Shown here piece after piece: positions 1-7,680 of a DNA stretch of 64,000 nucleotides. The stretch comes from Flavobacterium gelatinilyticum (lineage in GTDB: Bacteria; Bacteroidota; Bacteroidia; Flavobacteriales; Flavobacteriaceae): NCBI RefSeq assembly GCF_027111295.1, contig NZ_CP114287.1:2542001-2606000 (forward strand). Direction: 5' to 3'. The notes beneath the pieces were generated by a model that did no database searches, was not told the DNA's origin, and was given only the letters and a program-made list of their open reading frames with translations. How positions within the stretch are numbered: the first letter of the stretch is position 1; each line of letters begins with the position of its first letter. A program made the position numbers and the translations under genes.

Positions 1-278
1 ATTGTTTTTTCAACAGAATCTTTTCTGATTTCTTTTTCTGTCACAACATTTTCAGGTGATTCGATTGTATTTTCTTTTTGATTAAAAAAGAAAGTTCCTG
101 CCAACAGAAAACCTATGAAACTTGCTGCGATATACAGCCATTTTCTGTTTTTCTTTGGTTTCTTTTCTTCGGCAACACTCAGCATAGCATCCAATCGATC
201 CCAGGCTCTGCTGCTGGGCTCAATTTCTCGCTGATTTAGTTTTTCACGGAAATCCTTTTCAAAATTATTCGGTTCCAT
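1..278 (-). CDS. Anti-sigma-like membrane protein (partial, runs off the left edge)
   Basis: Only the first 92 or so codons are present; the gene continues beyond base 1. The N-terminus (MEPNNFEKDFREKLNQREIE) is charged, and a single hydrophobic segment (KWLYIAASFIGFLLAG) follows at about residues 47-63. This is the layout of Bacteroidota sigma-factor partners with a short cytoplasmic head and one membrane span. The ATG at 278 lies inside the end of the upstream ECF sigma gene (14-bp overlap), so translation is probably coupled. The pairing with a sigma factor suggests an anti-sigma or membrane sensor role. That is inferred from position and topology only, because no zinc-finger anti-sigma motif is visible in the part seen. 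Confidence 0.6.
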   Translation of the reverse strand, partial: MEPNNFEKDFREKLNQREIEPSSRAWDRLDAMLSVAEEKKPKKNRKWLYIAASFIGFLLAGTFFFNQKENTIESPENVVTEKEIRKDSVEKT

Positions 279-825
279 TCTCTTGTTTTTTTAAAATAGT
301 AATTTGTGTTTGCAGCATCTTTCTGGCGTGCGATAACTGCGATTTCGATGTTCCTTCATTAATTCCTAACATCCTGGCAATTTCATTATGTTTGTATCCT
401 TCTATTGCATATAAATTGAAAACCATTTTGTATCCGTCAGGCAAGGCATCAATTAAATATTGAATCTGTTCTACAGTAAACTGACTGTCGATTTCATTAA
501 AGCTTTCTTCTGAAAAAAATTCATCTTCAGTAAATTGTACTTTCTTCTGAACTCTTAAATACGAAATGCATTCGTTTACCATAATTCGGCGGATCCAGCC
601 TTCAAAACTTCCTTTGTGTTCAAATTTGCTCAGATTGGTAAATACTTTCATGAAAGCGGTTATCATTACATCTTCTGCCAGCTGAATGTCCTTTATATAT
701 TGACGGCATACGCTTAACATTTTCGAAGAATACTTACCATAAATCTGCTGCTGCGCCTGACGATTGTTCTCGACAGCCAGCTTTATGATTTTGGTTTCTT
801 CCTGATGTAACTGAATAATTTTCAT
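265..825 (-). CDS. ECF-type RNA polymerase sigma-70 factor
   Basis: The 186-residue protein has the two domains of an extracytoplasmic-function sigma factor. Region 2 spans about residues 20-93, with the LAEDVMITAFMKVF and GWIRRIMVNECIS segments. Region 4 spans about 118-170, with a helix-turn-helix around EGYKHNEIARMLGINEGTSK. Length and domain order fit the family, and no extra C-terminal sensor domain is seen. It would bind core polymerase and direct it to a small set of envelope or stress promoters. The next gene downstream overlaps it by 14 bp and encodes a single-span membrane protein, the usual partner arrangement. The start at 825 gives a normal-length N-terminus. The regulated genes cannot be read from this window. 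Confidence 0.93.
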   Translation of the reverse strand: MKIIQLHQEETKIIKLAVENNRQAQQQIYGKYSSKMLSVCRQYIKDIQLAEDVMITAFMKVFTNLSKFEHKGSFEGWIRRIMVNECISYLRVQKKVQFTEDEFFSEESFNEIDSQFTVEQIQYLIDALPDGYKMVFNLYAIEGYKHNEIARMLGINEGTSKSQLSHARKMLQTQITILKKQENGTE

Positions 826-1023
826 TAATAAGCGTTCGGTTTTGGTTTTAGAAACAGACTTCTATCAGCATAGACGATTGTCGATTCGAAATGGTTGCAT
901 GAACTTAAAAAAAATCCATTTTTTTTAATTCCAAACTTCAAAACACAGAAATACATAACTGATTTACAACAAAGTAAATCAATTACCTAATTAACAAATT
1001 TTCTAATTATTTAATTAAAGAAA

Positions 1024-2001
1024 TTATTTCTTTCTCTCAATAACATAATTTACCATTAAGGTAAGCGCTGCCTTGAAATCAGAATCCGGGTAATTCTCTA
1101 AAAGAGAAAGGGCTTCCTGCTGGAATTCGACCATTTTGTTTTCGGCGTAAGCCAGACCATTGTTGTTTTTTACAAAGGCAATAACTTCTTTTACGCGTTT
1201 TTTATCTTTGTTGTGGTTTTTAATGGAGTTTATGAGCCACTTTTTTTCTTGCGGAGTACAAGTATTTAAAACGTGAATTAAAGGCAGAGTCATTTTTTGC
1301 TCTTTAATATCGATTCCGGTTGGTTTACCAATTGCTTCATCACTGTAATCGAATAAATCGTCTTTGATCTGGAAAGCCATTCCGATAAGTTCTCCAAATT
1401 TACGCATGTTTTCTACCTGCGTATCATCTTCGATTACGGCTTTCGCACCAAGCGCGCAACAAGCGGCAATAAGCGTTGCTGTTTTCTTTCTGATGATTTC
1501 GTAGTATACATCTTCGGTAATATCAAGTCGGCGGGCTTTTTCTATTTGAAGTAATTCGCCTTCGCTCATTTCGCGAACGGCTACCGAAATGATTCTTAAA
1601 AGGTCAAAATCGCCATTATCAATCGATAAAAGCAATCCTTTTGAAAGTAAATAATCTCCAACTAAAACGGCAATCTTATTTTTCCAGAGCGCATTGATAG
1701 AGAAGAATCCGCGGCGGCGATTACTGTCATCTACCACATCGTCGTGTACCAAAGTTGCTGTATGAATTAATTCGATTACCGAAGCGCCACGATAGGTCCT
1801 CTCGTTTACAGTACCGCCGGAAACCATTTTGGCCGTAAGAAATACAAACATCGGACGCATTTGTTTTCCTTTACGGTTTACAATATAATAGGTAATCCTG
1901 TTCAGTAATGCAACCTTAGAGGTCATCGATTCATGGAACTTTTTTTCAAAAAGTTCCATCTCGGCAATAATGGGCTGTTTTATTTGTGAAGTAATATTCA
2001 T
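1024..2001 (-). CDS. Polyprenyl diphosphate synthase (trans-isoprenyl diphosphate synthase family)
   Basis: The 325-residue protein has both aspartate-rich motifs of trans-prenyltransferases. The first is DDVVD (residues 87-91) in LVHDDVVDDSNRRRG, and the second is DDLFD (214-218) in QIKDDLFDY. These bind Mg2+ and the allylic and isopentenyl diphosphates. The family builds long polyprenyl chains, for example the menaquinone side chain, in the cytoplasm. Exact chain length cannot be read reliably. The FGELIGMAFQIKDD context and overall length resemble octaprenyl or solanesyl synthases more than farnesyl synthase. The gene is monocistronic here. A minus-strand -7 box lies only 8 nt ahead of the ATG. 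Confidence 0.93.
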   Translation of the reverse strand: MNITSQIKQPIIAEMELFEKKFHESMTSKVALLNRITYYIVNRKGKQMRPMFVFLTAKMVSGGTVNERTYRGASVIELIHTATLVHDDVVDDSNRRRGFFSINALWKNKIAVLVGDYLLSKGLLLSIDNGDFDLLRIISVAVREMSEGELLQIEKARRLDITEDVYYEIIRKKTATLIAACCALGAKAVIEDDTQVENMRKFGELIGMAFQIKDDLFDYSDEAIGKPTGIDIKEQKMTLPLIHVLNTCTPQEKKWLINSIKNHNKDKKRVKEVIAFVKNNNGLAYAENKMVEFQQEALSLLENYPDSDFKAALTLMVNYVIERKK

Positions 2002-2009
2002 TTCGATTC

Positions 2010-2017
2010 CAAATATA
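2010..2017 (-). promoter_or_regulatory. -7 box for polyprenyl synthase (TATATTTG)
   Basis: On the minus strand this reads TATATTTG, matching the Bacteroidota TAnnTTTG -7 consensus. Only 8 nt separate it from the ATG at 2001, so the predicted leader is a few bases at most. Confidence 0.6.
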
Positions 2018-2162
2018 CTATTTTAAATAAAAAAACGTTGTCTATTTTATGTTAGTATATCAACAATTTCAATACTAATTAAAAAAATCCATCCAAAAAC
2101 ACCTCAATCTAATACTAATTTGAATTCAATAATTAAAAGTAAAACCAAAAAAACTATTTATT

Positions 2163-3023
2163 ATGAAAACAAAATTTTTATTAATGGGAACGTGCATCGC
2201 TTTATCATTTTTTACAAGCTGTAATTCTGATGAAAGCACAAATGATGAAACTAGTAAAGTAATTACTAATGATGAGATAATTGCAAATGCTAAGATAGAT
2301 GCTTCAATAGATGATGTTACAAATATCGCCGAAGACCAATTTAATTCACAATTAAACATAAACAGCAAACATTCAGGACCTGTAAAACACTTTTTACCAA
2401 GCTGCGCTGTTATTACAACTGTTTTAACCAATAATACTTTTACCAAAACAATAGATTTTGGTGTTGACGGCTGTACACTTGATAACGGAAATACAGTAAA
2501 AGGAAAAATGATGGTTTCTTTCGCCAATGACTTTTCGGCTTCTACTCAAACCATCAGTTATACTTTTGAAGGGTTTTATCATAATGGTAAAAAACTGCAG
2601 GGAAGTAAAAGCATCGAAAGAACAGTAAAAGCGACTGATTTATTAGCAGAAGAACATCCAGTTTCGACTGCTGCAATTGATCTGACCATTACTTTTGACG
2701 ACGGGAGTGTGTACTCAAGAAAAGGTTCTCTTGTAAAAGAAATGACTGCAGGTTATGATACCTGGTTTAATTGGGAAGATAATGTATTTGTGGTTACCGG
2801 AAGCGGTTCTACAACTTTACCTAACGGAGATACTTTCGCTGCAAACATTACGACACCTTTAGAATTTAAAGCTTCATGCCGAAAATCTTTTGCTGTAAAA
2901 GGTGTTGTATCGATAACTAAAAACGGAGCTTCGGCTATTATTGATTATGGCAATGGAGATTGCGACACTCTGGCTTCTGTAACCAAAGACGGCGTAACGG
3001 AAGAAATAGACCTAAAAAAATAG
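2163..3023 (+). CDS. Predicted lipoprotein of unknown function with a duplicated motif
   Basis: The 286-residue protein starts with a lipoprotein signal (MKTKFLLMGTCIALSFFTSC), giving a lipidated cysteine at about residue 20. An acidic, low-complexity linker follows (SDESTNDETSKVITNDE). The rest is rich in Thr, Ser and Gly and looks like beta-structure. Two segments resemble each other: FLPSCAVIT...IDFGVDGCTLDNG near residue 80, and FKASCRKSF...IDYGNGDCDTLAS near residue 240. Each has a leading Cys, then I-D-[FY]-G followed by a second Cys, suggesting an internal duplication or a disulfide-paired fold. I do not recognise the family. It is followed by a strong hairpin terminator and appears monocistronic. 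It is probably anchored in the outer membrane or periplasm. Confidence 0.8.
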   Translation: MKTKFLLMGTCIALSFFTSCNSDESTNDETSKVITNDEIIANAKIDASIDDVTNIAEDQFNSQLNINSKHSGPVKHFLPSCAVITTVLTNNTFTKTIDFGVDGCTLDNGNTVKGKMMVSFANDFSASTQTISYTFEGFYHNGKKLQGSKSIERTVKATDLLAEEHPVSTAAIDLTITFDDGSVYSRKGSLVKEMTAGYDTWFNWEDNVFVVTGSGSTTLPNGDTFAANITTPLEFKASCRKSFAVKGVVSITKNGASAIIDYGNGDCDTLASVTKDGVTEEIDLKK

Positions 3024-3040
3024 AGTCCCTTTTTGCCCGA

Positions 3041-3090
3041 AAAAAAAGCATTAATAACAAGATTTCACCCTTGTTTTTAATGCTTTTTTG
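3041..3090. terminator. Bidirectional hairpin terminator
   Basis: Arms at 3041-3061 and 3070-3090 pair around an 8-nt loop (AGCATTAATAACAAG with CTTGTTTTTAATGCT), with A and T runs outside. It sits between the convergent lipoprotein gene and rlmN. Confidence 0.85.
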
Positions 3091-3145
3091 TTAGGATTCA
3101 ATGTTCCTCCGGAACACTCCTCCTCCGGAGTATTTTTACGAAATC

Positions 3146-4189
3146 TTACGCTTCCTTATTCGCTAATTGTCCGCATGCGGCATCAATATCCTTGCCTCGG
3201 CTTCGTCTTACCTTAACCACAACACCAATATTCTCCAATGCTTTTATGTATGCCATAATCGATTCTTCTGAAGCCTGCTGGAACTCACCGTCATCAATTG
3301 GATTGTATTCGATTAAATTAACTTTACACGGCACATATTTGCAAAACTTTACCAACGCATCAACCGAAGCTTTATCGTCGTTTATTCCTTTCCATACCAC
3401 ATACTCGTATGAGATTTTACTTTTCGTTTTTCTGTACCAGTATTCTAATGCTTCTCTTAAATCTTTCAAAGGAAAGTTTTTGCTGAAAGGCATGATCTTC
3501 GCACGGATTTCATCAATTGCCGAATGCAGGGAAACAGCCAGTTTGAATTTCACATCATCATCGGCCATTTTTTTGATCATTTTCGGGATTCCCGATGTTG
3601 AGACCATAATACGTTTTGGAGACATTCCTAACCCTTCAGGCGAAGTAATCATATCGATTGCTTTAATGACATTATTATAGTTCATTAAAGGTTCGCCCAT
3701 CCCCATAAAAACAATATTCGAAAGCGGATGATTGTAATATAAACGGCTTTCCTTATCAATAGCCAGAATCTGATCGTAGATTTCGCCCGGTTCCAGATTT
3801 CGCATACGCTTTAATCGGGCAGTAGCACAGAAATTACAATCTAAACTGCAGCCAACCTGACTGGACACGCAGGCGGTTGTTCTGGTTTCGGTAGGAATCA
3901 AAACCGATTCTACCACTAAACCATCATGCAGACGTACGGCATTTTTCACTGTTCCGTCACTGCTGCGCTGCATGGTATCTACCTTAATATGATTGATAAC
4001 AAAATTTTCTTCAAGCATAGACCGTGTTGATTTCGCAACATTGGTCATATCATCAAAACTATGCGCCCCTTTATTCCATAGCCATTCATAAACCTGATTA
4101 CCGCGAAATGCTTTGTCGTTGTTTGCGACAAAAAAATCACGTAACTGATCTTTTGATAAGGCTCTTATGTCTTTTTTCTCAATTTGCAT
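3146..4189 (-). CDS. rlmN: RlmN: dual-specificity 23S rRNA/tRNA adenine-C2 methyltransferase (radical SAM)
   Basis: The 347-residue protein has the radical-SAM iron-sulfur motif CSLDCNFC (Cys114, Cys118, Cys121). The two further catalytic cysteines of the family are also present: Cys107, seven residues before the cluster as in E. coli RlmN, and Cys339 near the C-terminus (DAACGQLANKEA). The enzyme methylates C2 of adenine 2503 in 23S rRNA and of adenine 37 in some tRNAs, using one SAM as radical source and one as methyl donor via a methyl-cysteine. The SAM-binding GGEP-like stretch is GMGEPLMN. The start at 4189 gives the standard N-terminus. The -7 box is only 4 nt upstream of it. Confidence 0.96.
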   Translation of the reverse strand: MQIEKKDIRALSKDQLRDFFVANNDKAFRGNQVYEWLWNKGAHSFDDMTNVAKSTRSMLEENFVINHIKVDTMQRSSDGTVKNAVRLHDGLVVESVLIPTETRTTACVSSQVGCSLDCNFCATARLKRMRNLEPGEIYDQILAIDKESRLYYNHPLSNIVFMGMGEPLMNYNNVIKAIDMITSPEGLGMSPKRIMVSTSGIPKMIKKMADDDVKFKLAVSLHSAIDEIRAKIMPFSKNFPLKDLREALEYWYRKTKSKISYEYVVWKGINDDKASVDALVKFCKYVPCKVNLIEYNPIDDGEFQQASEESIMAYIKALENIGVVVKVRRSRGKDIDAACGQLANKEA

Positions 4190-4193
4190 GCTG

Positions 4194-4201
4194 CAAAGTT
4201 A
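4194..4201 (-). promoter_or_regulatory. -7 box for rlmN (TAACTTTG)
   Basis: On the minus strand TAACTTTG is followed by CAGC and then the rlmN ATG. The expected transcription start falls at or just inside the start codon, so a leaderless mRNA is likely if this is the used promoter. Confidence 0.5.
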
Positions 4202-4612
4202 ATCACTTTTGTCATTTTTTTTATTTTTTACCTCTATTCTTAGATTAAAACCAAAAAAATCGAAAAAAAATATCGCGAATATTTCAACTTAGGGTATTGT
4301 TTAAATGCTTTGGATTCTGTTTTTTCAGATTTTTCAAACAAATTTAAAGTCTCAGTAAAAAAGAAATAACAAACTAACTTACAAATACTTAACACCGCCT
4401 ATTTCTTGTCCTGAAACAATATTCGAAGCCTTTTTCGCTGACTTTTCTTTAATATATAACAATTTAATAAAACTTTCGCTATGATTTTTATCATCCCTGT
4501 TCCAGAGTGTGCAAAGTAATTTTGCTTCAGGAAATAGAGCCTGATAATTCTACCGACTAATCGAATTTTCAAACTGCCTATTTTAATGATTAACCTTTAC
4601 TACATTCTTACC
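4202..4612. other. Long intergenic region between rlmN and the first YceI gene
   Basis: About 410 bp, AT-rich, between divergent genes. It holds the rlmN promoter at its left edge and an Fnr-like box with a -7 element near the right. I see no open frame, RNA gene or repeat in the remainder (about 4205-4460). Confidence 0.6.
4481..4524 (+). promoter_or_regulatory. Fnr-like box plus -7 element ahead of the first YceI gene
   Basis: ATGATTTTTATCAT at 4481-4494 is a perfect ATGAT-N4-ATCAT dyad of the Crp/Fnr type. TAATTTTG at 4517-4524 matches the TAnnTTTG -7 box, with 36 bp from the start of the box to the start of the -7 element. The box centre falls near -42, the usual class II activator position. 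A conserved AATTTAATAAAA tract lies just upstream. The same arrangement recurs at 5503-5546. Confidence 0.65.
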
Positions 4613-5173
4613 ATGAAAACAATTAACTCAATTTTACTGACAGTGATTTTTACAACTATGTCATTACAGACAAATGCACAGAGAAACTACATTGTAAGCA
4701 GCAATTCGACTTTTGAAGTAGCAGGAACTTCTACAGTGCATGATTGGGTAATGAAATCGACAGAAGGAACAGGCAGTGCTAACTTAACCGTTAAAGATTC
4801 TAAGCTTGCCGGTATAAACAGTTTAAACATTACATTATTAGCCGAAAGTTTAAAAAGCTACAAAACAAGTATGGACCAGGTGGCTTATGAAGCCATGGAT
4901 ACTGAAAAAAACAAAAACATTGGATATGTATTAAAATCTGCTGAAAGGATAGACGACAATACCTGGTCGCTTACCGGAACTTTTACTATTGCAGGTGTAA
5001 GCAAAGAATATGTAACTCAGGTAAAAGTAACCTCTAATAAAGGTGCTTTTATTTTACAGGGTTCTAATCAGATTACTTTTGGTGATTTTGAGATGGCGCC
5101 TCCAAAAGCCGCTCTTGGTGTTGTAAAAGCCGGAAAAGATTTAACTATATTTTTTAACATCACTTTAAGTTAA
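4613..5173 (+). CDS. YceI family periplasmic protein (first copy)
   Basis: The protein is a YceI-like lipocalin-type beta-barrel with a cleavable signal peptide (MKTINSILLTVIFTTMSLQTNAQ). Family hallmarks are the N-terminal S-x-F-x-V-x-G-T-S-T-V-H-D-W stretch and the C-terminal I-x-F-x-D-F-x-M-x-P-P motif. YceI proteins bind long-chain isoprenoid or other amphipathic molecules in the periplasm. I chose the ATG at 4613 because it begins the signal peptide; the ATG at 4586 adds nine residues that do not fit. The protein is about half identical by eye to the second copy at 5632. It lies downstream of an Fnr-like box and ahead of its own terminator, so it is probably transcribed alone under the same control as the second copy. 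Confidence 0.88.
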   Translation: MKTINSILLTVIFTTMSLQTNAQRNYIVSSNSTFEVAGTSTVHDWVMKSTEGTGSANLTVKDSKLAGINSLNITLLAESLKSYKTSMDQVAYEAMDTEKNKNIGYVLKSAERIDDNTWSLTGTFTIAGVSKEYVTQVKVTSNKGAFILQGSNQITFGDFEMAPPKAALGVVKAGKDLTIFFNITLS

Positions 5174-5221
5174 CAAAAACAATTGCGCGATTATGTGCAG
5201 CTTTTATTTTTTTTTTTGAAG

Positions 5222-5250
5222 AGGGACTTGCTAAGTCCCTTTTTTGTTTT
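5222..5250 (+). terminator. Hairpin terminator after the first YceI gene
   Basis: AGGGACTT (5222-5229) pairs with AAGTCCCT (5233-5240) around a 3-nt loop and is followed by a T run. Confidence 0.85.
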
Positions 5251-5631
5251 ATCCCCAGTAAAACTAAAAACCTGGATTTCATCCTGAATAAATACTTCTC
5301 AAAACAGCAATTTTAACAGTATTCCTACGCGCTCCTTTTATCAAAAGTTCAATATTTCGGGCAATAAATACGAAATGAAATAAAAAAAGTTAGAAATATA
5401 ACAATTTGATAAAAAACAGGTGTCTTTTTTGCCATAATGACGATTTGACCCCAAAATGAAAACGTTATAGTAAATAAATAGCAATTTAATAAAATTTTAA
5501 CAATGACTTTTATCATGTAACAAACTGATTTATAGGAGGACCTTTGATACAAGTTAAAACAACAATCTTAGTACTAAAAAATTGAATTAGCCGATTATCA
5601 ACTTTTTATTAAAAACAAAAACATTACAAAA
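5251..5631 (+). other. Intergenic region with the promoter of the second YceI gene
   Basis: About 380 bp between the terminator of the first YceI gene and the start of the second. The only structure I see is the Fnr-like box and -7 element at 5503-5546. An open frame on the minus strand here has no features of a real gene. Confidence 0.6.
5503..5546 (+). promoter_or_regulatory. Fnr-like box plus -7 element ahead of the second YceI gene
   Basis: ATGACTTTTATCAT at 5503-5516 repeats the dyad seen at 4481 with one change. GACCTTTG at 5539-5546 is a weaker -7 box. The start-to-start spacing is again exactly 36 bp, and the tract AATTTAATAAAA precedes both copies. Conservation of both the box and the spacing in otherwise different sequence argues for function. 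Confidence 0.62.
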
Positions 5632-6198
5632 ATGAAAGCCACAAAATTTAGATTATTCGCATTTGTAATTACATTCCTAGGTATTACCTCATTTGCTGTT
5701 GCACAAAAAACGTACACTTTAGATAACAAATCTACCTTTTCAGTTGCAGGTACTTCAACACTGCATGACTGGGAAATGAAATCAGCATCTGGAGCAGGAA
5801 CAGCAAATTTAACGATAGCCAATTCTAAGCTTACTGATATCGAAGCATTGTCAATTACTCTTTTAGTTGAAACTATTAAAAGCGAGAAAAAAAGCATGGA
5901 TAAAGTAGCTTACGAAACTTTAAAAACAGATAAAAACAAAAACATTAAATACGTTCTAAAATCTGCCGAAAAAGTAAACGAGACTACTTGGGAGTTAACA
6001 GGAACTTACACAATAGCCGGGGTTAGCAAAGTGTACAAAACAACTGTAAAAACAACTGTAACAAAAGATGGACTAAACTTACAGGGGTCAAACAAAATCA
6101 CTTTTACAGACTTCGGAATGAAATCTCCAACTGCAATGCTGGGAACTATTAAAACAGGACAAGACTTAACAATCAAATTTAATTTAAATTTTAATTAA
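5632..6198 (+). CDS. YceI family periplasmic protein (second copy)
   Basis: This 188-residue paralogue of the protein at 4613 has a signal peptide (MKATKFRLFAFVITFLGITSFAVAQ) and the YceI fold markers STFSVAGTSTLHDW and ITFTDFGMKSPTAMLG. It leads a likely operon with the outer-membrane beta-barrel protein 16 bp downstream and the third YceI-like gene after that. YceI proteins carry amphipathic ligands such as polyprenyl quinone precursors or fatty acids across the periplasm. Pairing with a porin-like protein suggests handling of a ligand that enters or leaves across the outer membrane. The ligand cannot be read from sequence. The upstream Fnr-like box suggests redox- or oxygen-linked control. 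Confidence 0.88.
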   Translation: MKATKFRLFAFVITFLGITSFAVAQKTYTLDNKSTFSVAGTSTLHDWEMKSASGAGTANLTIANSKLTDIEALSITLLVETIKSEKKSMDKVAYETLKTDKNKNIKYVLKSAEKVNETTWELTGTYTIAGVSKVYKTTVKTTVTKDGLNLQGSNKITFTDFGMKSPTAMLGTIKTGQDLTIKFNLNFN

Positions 6199-6214
6199 TA
6201 CTAAACCAATAGCC

Positions 6215-7669
6215 ATGAACAGAATATATATATTATTCGCAATATTAATTAGTACGGTTGCTGTCAATGCACAGGTCAGCTTCGGAAATATGCAAAACCA
6301 GATCTCTAGAGGGAAAGATGGTATCAACGTTTTCGACGTACAAAAAGACGATAGAGAATTTAAAGGCCTAAGTATTGACCTTGGAGGTGCTTTCAACATG
6401 GATTTTCAGGCAACAAATTCATTTAACGACCAGCCTGTTGGTACTACGACTACAACTACTACTACAGCTGCCGGGACTACTGTTAGAACAATTACCGGAT
6501 ATCGTTTAATGAATACTGAAAACAATTTTACTCTTCCTGGAGCTGATATGTATCTTGGTGCTCAATTGTTTGACGGAGTAAGAGTAAATTTAGATATCTA
6601 CTTAGCTTCAAGACACCACAATGATTCTTATGTAAAAGGCGGATACTTACAAATTGACAAATTAGACTTCATCAAAAAAGACTTCCTTGCTGATGTAATG
6701 AAATACGCTACAATTAAAATTGGACAAATGGAGAACAACTTTGGTGATGCTCACTTCAGAGGTTCTGATAATGGTAATACAATCCGAAATGCATTTGTTG
6801 GAAACAACATCATGTATTCTTTCACTACAGAAATGGGTATGGAGATTTACTACAACAGAAGCGGATGGGTAAGCATGTTAGGAGTTACAAATGGTAATTT
6901 AAATCAAAGTAATGAACAAGTTTTTTACACTGCCGGGCCAAACACTAATACAACACACAGCCCTTCAATCTTAGCTAAATTTGGTTACGATAAACAGCTT
7001 AATGACGATTTAAGAGTGAGATTAACCGGTTCTTTATACCATAATGCAAATCTTGGAAACGCAAACATCTATTCTGCTAACAGATCAGGATTTGGTTATT
7101 GGGGTATCTTAAATAATAACGCTTATAAAAATACTATTACTAAGACTGATGTTAATGGTGCTGTTATTTCTGAAACCACAACTGATGTTGCTACTAGTTT
7201 CAGTAAAACATCTACTCCGGAGGCAACATTCAACCCTGGTTTCAAAAACTGGGCTACTACATACATGATTAACCCTTTTGTAAAATACAAAGGACTTGAA
7301 TTCTTCGGAACACTTGAATTAGCTTCAGGAGGAGATAAAGCAGGTACAGATGACAAACGTACTGCTAATCAATATGCATCAGAGCTTATTTACAGATTTG
7401 GAAAAACTGAACAATTCTATATCGGCGGAAAATACAACACAGTATCTGGAAAATTATCTAATGCTGATGCTAAAAAGGTTACAGTAGATAAATTTGAAGC
7501 AAGCGCTGGCTGGTTTATGACTAAAAATATTTTAGCAAAATTAAACTATGTTAATCAACAATATAAAGATTACTCACAATTTGTTGGAGATCCTGCTACC
7601 GGAAATTTTAACAACTTTTATGGAGGTAAATTTGAAGGTTTAGTATTTGAAGCAACAATTGCATTCTAA
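6215..7669 (+). CDS. Outer-membrane beta-barrel protein, porin-like
   Basis: The 484-residue protein has a signal peptide (MNRIYILFAILISTVAVNAQ). The long body has alternating amphipathic strands, many aromatic and Gly/Asn residues, and a final strand ending in phenylalanine (GLVFEATIAF), the standard outer-membrane barrel signature. The arrangement ADMYLGAQLFDGVRVNLDIYLA...KIGQMENNFGDAHF resembles OprO/OprP-type porins, where an inner pore loop follows the strand carrying K-x-G-Q-x. A Thr-rich stretch (about residues 75-90, TTTTTTTTAAGTT) is probably an extracellular loop or linker. The gene sits between two YceI-family genes with 11-16 bp gaps, so it is probably co-transcribed with them. 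No plug domain or TonB box is seen. Substrate is unknown. Confidence 0.8.
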   Translation: MNRIYILFAILISTVAVNAQVSFGNMQNQISRGKDGINVFDVQKDDREFKGLSIDLGGAFNMDFQATNSFNDQPVGTTTTTTTTAAGTTVRTITGYRLMNTENNFTLPGADMYLGAQLFDGVRVNLDIYLASRHHNDSYVKGGYLQIDKLDFIKKDFLADVMKYATIKIGQMENNFGDAHFRGSDNGNTIRNAFVGNNIMYSFTTEMGMEIYYNRSGWVSMLGVTNGNLNQSNEQVFYTAGPNTNTTHSPSILAKFGYDKQLNDDLRVRLTGSLYHNANLGNANIYSANRSGFGYWGILNNNAYKNTITKTDVNGAVISETTTDVATSFSKTSTPEATFNPGFKNWATTYMINPFVKYKGLEFFGTLELASGGDKAGTDDKRTANQYASELIYRFGKTEQFYIGGKYNTVSGKLSNADAKKVTVDKFEASAGWFMTKNILAKLNYVNQQYKDYSQFVGDPATGNFNNFYGGKFEGLVFEATIAF

Positions 7670-7680
7670 TATAAAAAAAA

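Noticed and set aside
4586..4612. Earlier ATG of the first YceI gene
   Set aside because: Adds nine residues before a complete signal peptide; the ATG at 4613 is the natural start.
5349..5552. 67-residue open frame on the minus strand upstream of the second YceI gene
   Set aside because: It covers the Fnr-like box and the promoter of the YceI gene and has no signal or domain.
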